DNA of 64,000 bases from an uncultured Sphingomonadaceae bacterium (GCA_947258815.1 CAMYJW010000019.1:1-64000); one strand, 5' to 3'; positions 9,667 through 18,874 are shown, numbered from the stretch's first letter. Notes: a model not told the origin generated them from the sequence alone. A program made the numbers and translations.

Positions 9667-10694
9667 GCCAGATCCCCGGCGTCGCCCCGGCGAAACGCGA
9701 AGAAATAGGCAATCCACAACGCCAGCATGAACCCGCCGATCGTCAGCCGCCCGCCGGTATCGGCGATCAGCTGGCGCGCGAACCCTTCCAGAACCGCCGC
9801 CACAATCAGCATCAGGATCACGCCCACCATCACTTGCGCGGCGCGGCGTCCGGCCTGCGACGCGGCCTGCAACACCGTGCGATCGCCCGGAAACGCCATC
9901 GTCCGGCCAACATGCAGCCCGGCGGCCCCGGCAAGCAGGATCGCAAACAGCTCTGTCGTTCCGTGAACGCTCAGCCAGGCAGCAAACTCCACAGTCAGCC
10001 CCGCGCCGTGATAGAGCCACAGCATCGCGCCCAGGCCCGCCATATTGTGCACCAGCAGCAGCAGGGTCGGCACACCAAACGCAAAGCCCAGCGCGAACGC
10101 CAGTGTCGCAACCTGGGCATTGTTGCTGAACAGATAGGCGGCGAAGGCGGAAAGCCCGCCCGTGCCCGATTTACCCGAAAGCGTGTCCAGCAACACCGCG
10201 CGGCTGGCGCCCGGAACCCGCGTATCGGCAAACTGGGCCGGAACCACCGCGCGATACCAGTCGGGATCGCTGGCGACCAGCAACCAGCCAACCACTGCCC
10301 CTGCAATCATCACCAGCAATGCAACCGCAATATCAGGGCCGATGCCCCGCACTGCCGCGCTCCACCCGCCACCGAAGAAGCTGCGAAGCCACGATCCCAG
10401 CGACGATCGCGGTCCGTAAACGACAAACCACGCGCGCTGCACCAACGCTTCAAGATAGGCCAGAGTGGCCGCATCCAGAGACGTTTCGCGCGCAATCGAA
10501 AGGCTGGACGCAACCGTGCGATAAAGAACCGGCAATGCTTGCAGATCGTCATCGGACAAGCGGCGCAGGCGGCCTTTTTCCATTTTGGTGACGATTTCAT
10601 CAAGCCGCCGCCAGTCTGCCTCGCGTTCCAGCCTGAACCGGTCAGAACGCAGCGCAGCCGCTTCAATCGCGGCGTTATCGTGAACAGATGCCAT
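9663..10694 (-). CDS. Stage II sporulation protein M (SpoIIM)-like membrane protein
   Basis: A 343-residue protein with a soluble N-terminal region (residues 1-100) and about five to six membrane helices. The SpoIIM-like core SNNAQVATLAFALGFAFGVPT and the conserved HGTTELFAILLAGAAGLHVG are clear. The organism does not sporulate, so the name is only a homology label; such proteins accompany MoxR, DUF58, DUF4129 and RDD genes in many Gram-negatives. Start at 10694 follows the neighbouring DUF58 stop by 13 bases. A membrane complex with the MoxR chaperone genes is inferred from context. Confidence 0.85.
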   Translation of the reverse strand: MASVHDNAAIEAAALRSDRFRLEREADWRRLDEIVTKMEKGRLRRLSDDDLQALPVLYRTVASSLSIARETSLDAATLAYLEALVQRAWFVVYGPRSSLGSWLRSFFGGGWSAAVRGIGPDIAVALLVMIAGAVVGWLLVASDPDWYRAVVPAQFADTRVPGASRAVLLDTLSGKSGTGGLSAFAAYLFSNNAQVATLAFALGFAFGVPTLLLLVHNMAGLGAMLWLYHGAGLTVEFAAWLSVHGTTELFAILLAGAAGLHVGRTMAFPGDRTVLQAASQAGRRAAQVMVGVILMLIVAAVLEGFARQLIADTGGRLTIGGFMLALWIAYFFAFRRGDAGDLA

Positions 10695-10707
10695 CAGCCG
10701 GGCGCCT

Positions 10708-12051
10708 TCATCCGATTGCCCCGGTGCGCTTGATCCCCAGATAGGCATCGATCAGCCGCGTTCCGATCTGCGCATAAGGCGCTTCGATCACGTTCACGCC
10801 CAGCTGGCGCAACCGCTGCGTCACCAGCGCGCGCTGGCGCAGCAGGGTATCGGCAGTCACCGCCATGGTAAGCTGCTCCATCCCGTCAGGCTCCGCCATC
10901 GCCAGTGCGTCAAGTTCGCTGTCGGCCATTGTCACAAACAGCACGACATGGCGCGAGACGAGCCTGCCGATGCTTTCAATCATCAGTTCAGCGCTGGTCG
11001 GATCGGTGAAATCAGAAAACACTACGATCAACGAACGGCGCTGAAGGCGGCTGGCCAGTGTTGCCAGTGCCAAAGTGAAATTGGGTTCCTGCGCGTGATA
11101 ATCCAGCCCGGCGGCGGCGCGCTGAAGGCGATAGAATTCGTGACTGTCGGCAATGAACGGGGTCATCACTTCGGGCCGCGCGGCAAAACCGAACAGCGAA
11201 ACCCTGTCTCCGCCTTTCAGAGCAACATAGCCCGTCGCCAGTGCTGCGGAAACGGCACGGTCGATCCGGGGCATGCCATCCACCGGCTCGCACATTGCCT
11301 GACCGCAATCGAATGCAAACACGATCTGGTTGTTGCGTTCGGTTTCAAATTCCTTGGCATGAAGCCGGACGTGGCGAGCGGACGTTTTCCAGTCGATCCG
11401 GCGGCGATCCATGCCCGGCTGATATTCGGTCAGCGATTCAAACTGGGTGCCTTCGCCGCGAATGCGCCGCGCGATCAGGCCAAATTGCGCGTCTTTCAGA
11501 AAAGTTTGCAACGCGGGCGAACGGACAATCCCGATATTGGGCCAGATGCGTACATCCTGATCGCCCGCGCGCGCGATCTGCCGCGCGCCAAGGCCCAGCG
11601 GGCCGTGCCAGCGCAGCCAGAAGCGCTCTATGCTGGCCGTGCCCCGCCGCGAAGGCCGGATATCCTGCGCGCCGCGCCAGATGCCATCCACGGCAGCAAG
11701 CGCAAACCGGCTGCGCCCTCCCGGCAACAGACGCGGATCGCCCGCAAGCGCGACATCCGCCCGCGAAAGGCGCCCCCCGGCAAACGCGGCGTGGACCAAA
11801 ATCCGGTCAACCGCGCCCACTTCGACGTCTCCAGGCACCGTCAGCCGAGCGTCGACCAGCCGTCCGGCCAGCCACGCATCGGCAAGCACCAGAGCCAGCA
11901 GCGCCCCGCCAAATGCCGGTGCCACAATCCATGCGCCGGGGGCGAGCGCCGCGATCACCAGCGCAACCGGCGCGGCAATTGCCAGCAACACGGCGGTGCG
12001 GCGCGTCGGCACGATCATCGCAAAAGCAAAGGCGGGAAGCGAAAACGCCAT
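10708..12051 (-). CDS. DUF58 / von Willebrand A-like protein partner of MoxR
   Basis: A 447-residue protein with two N-terminal membrane helices (residues 17-60) and a DUF58 core. The signature EYQPGMDRRRIDWKTSARH, near residue 225, is the R-x-IDW-x-x-(S/T)AR block of the family. It is followed by a vWA-like stretch with VFAFDCGQAM as a MIDAS-like start and a second conserved block SLIVVFSDFTDPTSAE. These proteins pair with MoxR AAA ATPases in membrane protein maturation. It begins four bases after the moxR stop. Confidence 0.88.
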   Translation of the reverse strand: MAFSLPAFAFAMIVPTRRTAVLLAIAAPVALVIAALAPGAWIVAPAFGGALLALVLADAWLAGRLVDARLTVPGDVEVGAVDRILVHAAFAGGRLSRADVALAGDPRLLPGGRSRFALAAVDGIWRGAQDIRPSRRGTASIERFWLRWHGPLGLGARQIARAGDQDVRIWPNIGIVRSPALQTFLKDAQFGLIARRIRGEGTQFESLTEYQPGMDRRRIDWKTSARHVRLHAKEFETERNNQIVFAFDCGQAMCEPVDGMPRIDRAVSAALATGYVALKGGDRVSLFGFAARPEVMTPFIADSHEFYRLQRAAAGLDYHAQEPNFTLALATLASRLQRRSLIVVFSDFTDPTSAELMIESIGRLVSRHVVLFVTMADSELDALAMAEPDGMEQLTMAVTADTLLRQRALVTQRLRQLGVNVIEAPYAQIGTRLIDAYLGIKRTGAIG

Positions 12052-12055
12052 GCGA

Positions 12056-13030
12056 TCAGCGCGGCGCCTCGGTCTGTTCGACAAGCTGTTCAACCAGATG
12101 CGCCACCTGCTTGCCTTCGATTTCCGCCGCCGGGCTGAGCAACAGGCGATGGCGCAAAACCGATGTGGCCAGCGCTTTCACATCATCGGGCACCACATAA
12201 TCGCGCCCGTCAAGCGCCGCGTGCGCCCGTGCCGCTCCTGCCAGCAACACCGCCGCGCGCGGACTGGCTCCGCACGAAAGATCACCGCTTTCACGGGTCG
12301 CGCGCACCAGCCGCACAATATATTCGGTCACGCTGTCGGCCAGAGTCACCGCTTTCACCGCACTGGCCGCCGCTTCCAGATGGGCAGGCTCCACCACCGC
12401 GCGAATGCCCAGTTCGGCAGGTGAAGGCAGTCCGCGATTCTGACCAAAGCGGGTGACGATGCGCTGTTCTTCCTCGATGCTGGGATAAGGGATCAGCAGC
12501 TTGAACAGGAACCGGTCCAGCTGCGCTTCGGGCAGCGGATAGACGCCCTGATTCTCAATCGGGTTCTGCGTCGCCACGACCATGAAATGATCGGGCAACG
12601 CATGGCCTTCGCCATCCAGCGTCACGCGCCGTTCCTGCATTGCTTCCAGCAGCGCCGCCTGGGTCTTGGGCGGTGTTCGGTTCACTTCATCGGCAAGCAG
12701 CAGATCACAGAAGATCGGGCCGCGTGTCAGTGTGAACTGGCTGGTCTGGAAATTGAACAGGTTGGAACCCAGAATATCGCCGGGCATAAGGTCCGGGGTG
12801 AACTGGATCCGCCCGAAATCAAGCCCCAGTGTTGCGGCAAAGCTTTGCGCAAGAAACGTCTTGGCGGTGCCCGGCGGACCTTCCAGCAACACATGACCGC
12901 GCGCAATCAGCGCCACCAGCATATGATCGACCACGCCATCAAGGCCGACAACCGCTTTGCCCACTTCGTCGCGTATCGCCGCCGCCATCTGCCCGACATC
13001 AGCCAGGCTCATCGTGTTGCTCTCGCTCAT
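12056..13030 (-). CDS. MoxR-family AAA+ ATPase
   Basis: A 324-residue MoxR ATPase. Walker A is EGPPGTAKT at about residue 54, Walker B LLLADEVNR near 117, sensor-1 VVATQNPIENQG near 160, and the arginine and sensor-2 region (SPRAAVLLAGAARAHA) near 260. MoxR proteins act as chaperones that assemble or insert metal cofactors into partner complexes, usually with DUF58/vWA proteins; here the partner is the next gene. The start overlaps the DUF4350 stop by four bases (ATGA). Confidence 0.95.
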   Translation of the reverse strand: MSESNTMSLADVGQMAAAIRDEVGKAVVGLDGVVDHMLVALIARGHVLLEGPPGTAKTFLAQSFAATLGLDFGRIQFTPDLMPGDILGSNLFNFQTSQFTLTRGPIFCDLLLADEVNRTPPKTQAALLEAMQERRVTLDGEGHALPDHFMVVATQNPIENQGVYPLPEAQLDRFLFKLLIPYPSIEEEQRIVTRFGQNRGLPSPAELGIRAVVEPAHLEAAASAVKAVTLADSVTEYIVRLVRATRESGDLSCGASPRAAVLLAGAARAHAALDGRDYVVPDDVKALATSVLRHRLLLSPAAEIEGKQVAHLVEQLVEQTEAPR

Positions 13031-14394
13031 CGGGTCAGTGTCCTTTCAAGCATGTGAAGATCTTGTGCGGCTTTAACCGCATCATGTCTGTTGCGCGCGG
13101 CGCGCAAGTTGGCCGCGGCTTTTGAGAATGGCATGGCATCGCGCGCGCGGGATTTCAGTGCTCTGTCAATCGCCGCATCTGTTGCTGCCGTGTCGCTGCC
13201 TCCCGGCAAGGCCAGCGCCCTGACGATACGTTCGCGCGTGCTGTCGGCATATGGCCCGGAAACCAGATGCAGCCTGCCGGTGCGCCGCACCAGCCCGGCA
13301 ACATTGGCCACCAGCGCGCTTTTGCCGAACGCGATGGCCCGATCCGGCCGGCTGGCCGCGCCAAACCGCAGGAACGCGCGCCAACCCACCGCCAGCGCCG
13401 CCATCAGCAGGCACAGCGTTGCCGCCAGAAACGGCGGCGAAAAGGCCAGCGTCAGCAGATTGGAGCTGCGCGCATGGCCATTAAGCGTGAGATCGAACGT
13501 CACCGGCATGCGTTCACCGCCGGTTGTCGCCCGAACCAGCGCGCGCGCCAGCATCGCGTTTTCCTGCCGCGCGAAGCCATAATTGTTGAGCAAATCGGGA
13601 TCGGCAACAATCACCACCGGATGAAAATTCCGGCGAGCGGCGCGGCGATTAAATCCTTCGCGCCCACCCCGCACGCGCGCGGCCGCGGCGAGCCGGTCAT
13701 AGCGTCCACCATCGTTCAGATATCCGGCCAGCATCTGCCCTCGGCCATCCTCCACCAGCGGCGCTATCCGGCCCGATGCGCCCGAAACCCCCGAAAACAT
13801 GGTCTGAACCGCATTTGCATCCGCCATCGCGCCGGACAGGCCAAACCCGCGCCACGTCGCCGCGCGCGCGCCTGCCTTTGCGGTGCGCAGTTTCAGCGCC
13901 CCAAGCGCCGCAACATCGGCGGACCAACGCACCGGCATCGGTTCACCCAGAATGACCCAGCCTTTTTCCACGTCGCCCGTCTGCATGTGTTCGGGCACTT
14001 TCATGGCCGACCATTTGGGCAGCACGATCAGCGTCGGCCCATCGCGGCGACGGCGCGAAATAATGCGGCTGATATCGCCCGCGTCGGCGTAATGCGGCGG
14101 GGTGAGCACCAGCAGGCCCGGCTCATCCAATGCCGTTTCGCTGAGGGTCCGGGCAACGTCATATCCTTGTTTTTCAAGAAATTGCGCAAACACCGCAAAG
14201 CCATTCAACCCGCGCCCATCGGCGTGATTGCCGCCATCGTTGGTGGACCCGGCCATCTTGCCAGCCCCGATCATCCAGAGCAGCGCGATGAATATCGCCA
14301 CGCCTAAAACCACCAGCACCAGCACCGTGCGAAGCGAAAACGGGTTAGCGTTTGCCGGGATCATTTCCGGAGATGGCGCCGCCGCCGTGTTCAT
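13027..14394 (-). CDS. DUF4350-domain membrane protein
   Basis: A 455-residue protein with an N-terminal membrane helix (residues 23-44), a DUF4350-type extracytoplasmic region (NGFAVFAQFLEKQGYDV, then LLVLTPPHYADAGDIS and IVADPDLLNNYGFAR) and a second helix near residues 318-340. It sits between DUF4129 and moxR with four-base overlaps on both sides, in the usual order for this cluster. Biochemical function is unknown; the family has a glutamine-amidotransferase-like fold without clear catalytic residues visible here. Confidence 0.85.
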   Translation of the reverse strand: MNTAAAPSPEMIPANANPFSLRTVLVLVVLGVAIFIALLWMIGAGKMAGSTNDGGNHADGRGLNGFAVFAQFLEKQGYDVARTLSETALDEPGLLVLTPPHYADAGDISRIISRRRRDGPTLIVLPKWSAMKVPEHMQTGDVEKGWVILGEPMPVRWSADVAALGALKLRTAKAGARAATWRGFGLSGAMADANAVQTMFSGVSGASGRIAPLVEDGRGQMLAGYLNDGGRYDRLAAAARVRGGREGFNRRAARRNFHPVVIVADPDLLNNYGFARQENAMLARALVRATTGGERMPVTFDLTLNGHARSSNLLTLAFSPPFLAATLCLLMAALAVGWRAFLRFGAASRPDRAIAFGKSALVANVAGLVRRTGRLHLVSGPYADSTRERIVRALALPGGSDTAATDAAIDRALKSRARDAMPFSKAAANLRAARNRHDAVKAAQDLHMLERTLTR

Positions 14395-15050
14395 GCCGAC
14401 AGCTCCGCCAGCGCAAAATCGGCATATGCAGCGCGGGCGACGGTCCAGTCTGCCTCATCAAGGCCGCGCAAGGCAAACAGACTGCGCTCCACCCGCACTG
14501 CGATCACCGAAAACGCATCGCGGGCGCGTTCGGGCAACATCGGCAGAACCGCGATCTCCCGTGCGGTGCTGGCGGGAAGCAGCCAGTCGGGCCGGGTATC
14601 GGCAATATGCGAAACACTGCGGCGCAGCAGCAGATGAACCGCTTCTTCAAACCGCCCTTCGCCCGCCAGCCGATCCGCATCTGCCAGAAGCGCCACTGCC
14701 GCATCGCGATCCGGCGTCCATTCCGGCTCTGCTGGCGCACTACGCCGCAATCGCCAGCGTTCGATCCACGGGCGCACCAGCACCCACACGATGGCGAGCG
14801 CCAGCAAGATCGCAAGCGCCAGCAACACGTTTTCGATCACCGGCCACGAAACACCCAGCCACTCGCCAAGCGGGCCGAACAGATCGGCCAGCCATTCGCT
14901 CAGCTTTTTCAGCCATTCTGGCGTTTGCGGCGGCGCGACCGGGGCAACCGGCTCAAACTGAAAATCACCCGATTCGCGCAATGCCTTCCAGTCGCGCGCG
15001 GCATCCGCAGAAGCGGTCGATCCCGCGATCAGTGCGCCCTGAGCCGTCAC
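14391..15050 (-). CDS. DUF4129-domain membrane protein
   Basis: A 219-residue protein with a single membrane helix near residues 95-115 and a cytoplasmic C-terminal DUF4129 region (RDAAVALLADADRLAGEGRF, then EEAVHLLLRRSV). No ATG lies at a sensible place. A GTG at 15050-15048 overlaps the pheA stop TGA at 15049-15047 (GTGA), the same overlap style as the rest of the cluster, and is taken as the start. DUF4129 is a regular member of MoxR/DUF58 clusters; function unknown. Confidence 0.8.
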   Translation of the reverse strand: MTAQGALIAGSTASADAARDWKALRESGDFQFEPVAPVAPPQTPEWLKKLSEWLADLFGPLGEWLGVSWPVIENVLLALAILLALAIVWVLVRPWIERWRLRRSAPAEPEWTPDRDAAVALLADADRLAGEGRFEEAVHLLLRRSVSHIADTRPDWLLPASTAREIAVLPMLPERARDAFSVIAVRVERSLFALRGLDEADWTVARAAYADFALAELSA

Positions 15051-15940
15051 CCCCGCGCGCGGGCCTGCTTGTAACTGCCCAAAATCCGCACATCGCTGCA
15101 ATGAAAGCCCAGTTCCGCCATAGAGCGATCGAACGCAGGATTGCCCGGTGCACCTTCAACATCGGTGTAAAACGTTGTCGCCGCAAAGCTGGCGCCTTTC
15201 TGATAGCTTTCCAGCTTGGTCATATTGACGCCGTTGGTCGCAAACCCGCCCATCGCCTTATACAGCGCGGCAGGCTGGTTCTTCACTTCGAAAACGAACG
15301 TCGTCATCGTCGGCTCGCCATCCAGCACCGCGGGATCAAGCGGCTCTTTGGCAAGCACAACAAACCGTGTGGTGTTATCCGCCGCATCCTCGACGTTTTG
15401 TTCGATAACCTGCAGGCCATAAAGCTCTGCCGCCAGCCGGGGCGCGATCGCTGCCAGCGCCGTATCGCCCTGATCCTTGATAAATGCCGCCGCGCCCGCC
15501 GTATCGGCATAGGCCATCGGCACGATGGCGCGTTCGCGCAGATATTCGCGCGACTGGCCCAGCGCCTGTGGATGGCTGTAGGCCGCCTCGAACGGCCCGT
15601 CGCCCAGCCCCATCAGCGCATGGTGAATCGCCATGAAATGTTCGCCAACGATAGACAGACCGCTTTCGGGCAGCAGAAAATGAATATCAGCCACGCGGCC
15701 ATGCTGTGAATTTTCGATCGGGATGATCGCTTGCGCCGCCTTGCCTTCGCGCACCGCATCGAGCGCATCTTCAAAGCTGAAACAGGGCAACGCCAGGCAA
15801 TCGGGCCGGTATTCCAGCGCGGCACGGTGCGAATTGCAGCCCGGCGCGCCTTGCAGCGCGATGGCTCTGGCCGGGTCTGCGGCGGCCTGTTCGGTCATCT
15901 GCCTGACAAGCGCCAGGGCGGGTTCTGGAAACGAGTGCAT
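15047..15940 (-). CDS. pheA: Prephenate dehydratase
   Basis: A 297-residue single-function enzyme converting prephenate to phenylpyruvate. The N-terminal catalytic part has LQGAPGCNSHRAA, IPIENSQHGRV and DNTTRFVVLAK, with the catalytic TRF threonine. The C-terminal ACT domain has the regulatory ESYQKG motif (KLESYQKGASFAATTFYTDV) that binds phenylalanine. No chorismate mutase domain is fused. Start at 15940 is preferred because the upstream part of the frame is Cys-rich and not family-like. It is the first gene of the coupled run into DUF4129, which is an unusual pairing of an amino-acid gene with a MoxR cluster. Confidence 0.96.
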   Translation of the reverse strand: MHSFPEPALALVRQMTEQAAADPARAIALQGAPGCNSHRAALEYRPDCLALPCFSFEDALDAVREGKAAQAIIPIENSQHGRVADIHFLLPESGLSIVGEHFMAIHHALMGLGDGPFEAAYSHPQALGQSREYLRERAIVPMAYADTAGAAAFIKDQGDTALAAIAPRLAAELYGLQVIEQNVEDAADNTTRFVVLAKEPLDPAVLDGEPTMTTFVFEVKNQPAALYKAMGGFATNGVNMTKLESYQKGASFAATTFYTDVEGAPGNPAFDRSMAELGFHCSDVRILGSYKQARARG

Positions 15941-16059
15941 TATGGAAAAAGCGATTAAGCGGCATTTGCAAAAGCCGCAATGGCTCTTGCACTGTGCTGC
16001 TTGCCTTACTAGAGCGACGCGCAAACGCCGAATGGCAATTACCTGCGGGGCATTCGTTC

Positions 16060-16698
16060 ATGGAAGACCGTTTCAACACCATCGCTGGCTGGGTGCTGTT
16101 TGCCGGCATCATAGCGCTGGGACTTACCAGCATCAGCTCGCACTATTTCGGGGCTGACAAGCCACATCGCCCGGATGAGATGGGCTATGTGATCGAAGGC
16201 GTCGAAGCCGAAGCCGGCGCGGAAGAAATTCCGCTCGCGACATATCTTGCGGATGCCGACGCGGCCAAGGGCGAAGCGATCTTCGCCAAGTGCGCTTCGT
16301 GCCACACGGTTAATGCGGGCGGCGCCGATGGCATCGGTCCCAACATTCACGCGATCATGGGCGCGCCTGTGGCTGGCAAAGGCGGCTTTGCCTATTCCGG
16401 TGCGCTCACGGACCTGGGCGGAACCTGGAGCTGGGACGTGATGGACGCCTGGCTGAAAAGCCCTAAAGGCCTGGTTTCGGGCACGAAAATGACATTCGCG
16501 GGCCTTGGCAAGCCCGAAGATCGCGCCGCGCTGATGCTCTACATGAACGAGCAAGGCTCATCGCTGGCTCTGCCCGAAGCGCCTGCACCAGCTGAAGAAC
16601 CCGCTGCCGAAGCGGACGCAGAAGCGGAAAGCGATCTCGAAGGCGAAGCGGCAGCCGAAGAGGATGCCGCAGCGGAGATCAGCGAAGGCGGCGCATAA
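16060..16698 (+). CDS. Membrane-anchored class I cytochrome c
   Basis: A 212-residue protein with an N-terminal uncleaved anchor (residues 9-27), a periplasmic linker, and a cytochrome c domain with CASCH haem attachment (Cys78, Cys81, His82) and a likely Met axial ligand in SGTKMTFAG near residue 149. It resembles alphaproteobacterial CycM-type carriers that pass electrons from the bc1 complex to terminal oxidase. The last 50 residues are almost only Ala, Glu, Pro and Asp, a low-complexity acidic tail. It is divergent from pheA, with about 120 bases between the two starts. Confidence 0.88.
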   Translation: MEDRFNTIAGWVLFAGIIALGLTSISSHYFGADKPHRPDEMGYVIEGVEAEAGAEEIPLATYLADADAAKGEAIFAKCASCHTVNAGGADGIGPNIHAIMGAPVAGKGGFAYSGALTDLGGTWSWDVMDAWLKSPKGLVSGTKMTFAGLGKPEDRAALMLYMNEQGSSLALPEAPAPAEEPAAEADAEAESDLEGEAAAEEDAAAEISEGGA

Positions 16699-16700
16699 AC

Positions 16701-16715
16701 CAGCGCATTGCGCTG
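16701..16715. terminator. Small perfect hairpin between convergent genes
   Basis: CAGCGC-ATT-GCGCTG lies just after the cytochrome c stop, with no T-run. It may act as a weak bidirectional terminator between the cytochrome gene and rlmE. Confidence 0.3.
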
Positions 16716-16753
16716 TGTAAGCATGCTTTGAGCACGGGGCTGAGCGAGGGGCG

Positions 16754-17425
16754 CTAGGTTTTTTCGCGCCCCTTGAAGCCCTTCGCCACCACATACCATT
16801 CGGATGAGCCTTTGCGGCTGGCTGGCGGCTTGGCGTGTTTCACGCTGGTGAAATGCTGTTTGAGCAGCGCCAGCAGCTCCGAATCGGTTCCGCCCGCCAG
16901 AACCTTGGAAACGAACGTGCCACCCGGCTCCAGCGTCGATACCGCAAAATCGACCGCGGTTTCGACCAGTGCCATCGTGCGCAGATGATCGGTTCGCTTA
17001 TGGCCCACGGTGTTGGCCGCCATATCGGACAATACCAGATCCGGCGCGCCACCCAGCGCCGCCTCGATCGCGCCGGGTGCCTCATCGTCCATGAAATCCA
17101 TGTGCAGGATCGTCACGCCTTCAAGCGGTTCGGTTTCCAGCAGATCGATGCCGACCACGCCGGCCTTCGGACACTGCTTGCGCAAAACCTGGCTCCAGCC
17201 GCCGGGCGCGATGCCCAGATCGACGGCGCGGCGCACGCCGCGCAACAGGCCAAACCGTTCGTCCAGTTCGATCAGTTTGTAAGCGGCGCGGCTGCGATAG
17301 CCTTCGTCCTGCGCCTTGCGCACATATGGATCGTTGATCTGACGCTGGAGCCAGCGCGTTGAGCTGACTGTCCGCCGCTTTGCCGTTTTAACCCGCTCGC
17401 GCCCGCCGCGCCCGGCCCTGCTCAT
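16754..17425 (-). CDS. rlmE: 23S rRNA (uridine-2'-O)-methyltransferase
   Basis: A 223-residue FtsJ/RrmJ-type SAM methyltransferase that modifies U2552 of 23S rRNA. Motifs are YRSRAAYKLIELDERF with the catalytic Lys, the SAM-binding AVDLGIAPGGWSQVL, the catalytic-Asp region LVLSDMAANTVGH, and the catalytic Lys in GGTFVSKVLAGG. The basic N-terminus is typical of alphaproteobacterial forms. Its ATG overlaps the ppx stop by four bases (ATGA), so the two are translationally coupled. Confidence 0.95.
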   Translation of the reverse strand: MSRAGRGGRERVKTAKRRTVSSTRWLQRQINDPYVRKAQDEGYRSRAAYKLIELDERFGLLRGVRRAVDLGIAPGGWSQVLRKQCPKAGVVGIDLLETEPLEGVTILHMDFMDDEAPGAIEAALGGAPDLVLSDMAANTVGHKRTDHLRTMALVETAVDFAVSTLEPGGTFVSKVLAGGTDSELLALLKQHFTSVKHAKPPASRKGSSEWYVVAKGFKGREKT

Positions 17426-18603
17426 CGGCCTGACGCGCGTGAATTGCGCACCTCGGCCCGCAGTTTTTCCCCTTCGCCATGCGCCGTGATCAGACTGCGC
17501 AGGATACCTTCGCGAATGCCGCGATCGGCAACGCCAAGCCGCGCGGCAGGCCACAGATCGAGGATCGCTTCGAGAATGGCGCATCCCGCGACGACAAGGT
17601 CCGCGCGTTCCCGCCCGATGCAGGCAAGCTCGCTCCGCTGCTCCATCGACATGCCCGATAATCGCGCGCTGATCGTCCGCATCGAATCGCTGGGAACGAT
17701 CAACCCGTCAACCGCGCGGCGATCATATTGCGGCAGATCGAGATGCAGGCTGGCCAGCGTTGTTACTGTGCCGCTGGTGCCCAGAAGCCGCAGCGGCACA
17801 TTGGTGTCCGCCCGCAGGCGAGCGCTTTCATTGCGCTGTGCAAACGGCGCGAAACTCTCGCTGACCAGTTCGCGCATCAACGTATAGCGCATCAGCCGCT
17901 CTTGCGCGGTCGTTCCTTCCGGGCCGCTGCTTTCCGTCAGCGACACCACACCCCACGGAATGCTCTGCCAGTCAAGAATCTGCGGGACCGTATCGGTGCA
18001 TTCGATCAGGACCAGTTCGGTCGATCCGCCGCCGATATCGAAAATCATCGCCGGGCCGGAGCCAGGCTCAAGCAGGACATGACACCCCAGCACCGCCAGC
18101 CGGGCTTCCTCCCTTGCGCTGATAATGTCGAGCGCGATGCCGGTTTCGGCGCGCACCCGCTCAATAAATGCTTCGCCATTATCTGCCTGACGACACGCCT
18201 CTGTCGCCACCGACCGCGCGAGATGAACCCTGCGGCGCATCAGTTTATCGGCACACACGCGCAACGCACCCAGTGTCCGGTCCATCGCGCCTTCGCTCAG
18301 CCGTCCGGTCTGCGCCAAGCCCTCGCCCAGACGCACAACCCGGCTGAAGGCATCGACAACGGTGAAATTTTCACCCGATGGCCGGGCAATCAGCAGGCGG
18401 CAATTATTGGTGCCCAGATCAAGCGCGGCATAGGATTGCCGGTAATGCGCGGGTTTGTCGCACGGTTTGCCTGCGCGAGGATGCGCAACTGCCTGATTCT
18501 GTCGAGCGTCGGCCTTGCGAGGCTCTTTCCGGCGATTTCTGCGCCGGGATCCCTTGCCATTAAACGGTTCGGGCTTCGCTGCCGACGGATCCTGCTCCGC
18601 CAT
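17422..18603 (-). CDS. Exopolyphosphatase / pppGpp phosphohydrolase (Ppx/GppA)
   Basis: A 393-residue Ppx/GppA ATPase-fold protein. After a hydrophilic basic N-terminal tail of about 60 residues comes AALDLGTNNCRLLIA, the phosphate-1 loop, then ATEACRQADNG, FDIGGGSTELVLIE (phosphate-2) and LLGTSGTVTTLASL. It lacks the long C-terminal HD extension, so it is the short form found in alphaproteobacteria. It is paired with rlmE. Whether polyphosphate or pppGpp is the main substrate cannot be decided from the sequence. Confidence 0.9.
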   Translation of the reverse strand: MAEQDPSAAKPEPFNGKGSRRRNRRKEPRKADARQNQAVAHPRAGKPCDKPAHYRQSYAALDLGTNNCRLLIARPSGENFTVVDAFSRVVRLGEGLAQTGRLSEGAMDRTLGALRVCADKLMRRRVHLARSVATEACRQADNGEAFIERVRAETGIALDIISAREEARLAVLGCHVLLEPGSGPAMIFDIGGGSTELVLIECTDTVPQILDWQSIPWGVVSLTESSGPEGTTAQERLMRYTLMRELVSESFAPFAQRNESARLRADTNVPLRLLGTSGTVTTLASLHLDLPQYDRRAVDGLIVPSDSMRTISARLSGMSMEQRSELACIGRERADLVVAGCAILEAILDLWPAARLGVADRGIREGILRSLITAHGEGEKLRAEVRNSRASGR

Positions 18604-18713
18604 AGGGAAAATTTCTCATACTTCTGCATCAACCCGGCAGAAATGCCGGGCACCTGAAAGCGATGCTAACGATCAACAGTCACGCGGGCAAGTGCGGGAT
18701 CACCAACAGCGGC

Positions 18714-18741
18714 TTGACGGGAATCACAAGGCCGCATAGAG
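18714..18741 (+). promoter_or_regulatory. Possible promoter of tRNA-Gln
   Basis: TTGACG at 18714-18719, then after 16 bases ATAGAG at 18736-18741, 13 bases before the tRNA. The -35 is good and the -10 poor. Confidence 0.35.
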
Positions 18742-18753
18742 CGGCGCGCCTGT

Positions 18754-18827
18754 TGCCCTGTCGTCTAATGGTAAGACTACGGACTCTGACTCCGTCAATC
18801 GAGGTTCGAATCCTCGCGGGGCATCCA
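18754..18827 (+). tRNA. tRNA-Gln (anticodon CUG)
   Basis: Acceptor arms TGCCCTG (18754-18760) and CGGGGCA (18817-18823) pair fully with one G-U. The anticodon arm GGACT-CTGA-type loop reads CUG, and the T-arm has GGTTCGAATCC. CCA (18825-18827) is encoded. Its 3' end is the integration target: positions 18809-18828 recur at 23263-23282. Confidence 0.95.
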
Positions 18828-18828
18828 A
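18809..18828. repeat. attL, left direct repeat of the integrative element
   Basis: Twenty bases covering the T-arm 3' side, acceptor strand and CCA of tRNA-Gln plus one A; identical to 23263-23282. Confidence 0.9.
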
Positions 18829-18874
18829 TACGCGCTTGAAAATCCCGCCTGTTCAATCGCTTATTGGGTGGCGA

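Noticed and set aside
13267..14307. 346-codon plus-strand frame opposite DUF4350
   Set aside because: His/Arg/Gln-rich shadow of the minus-strand gene without any recognisable feature.
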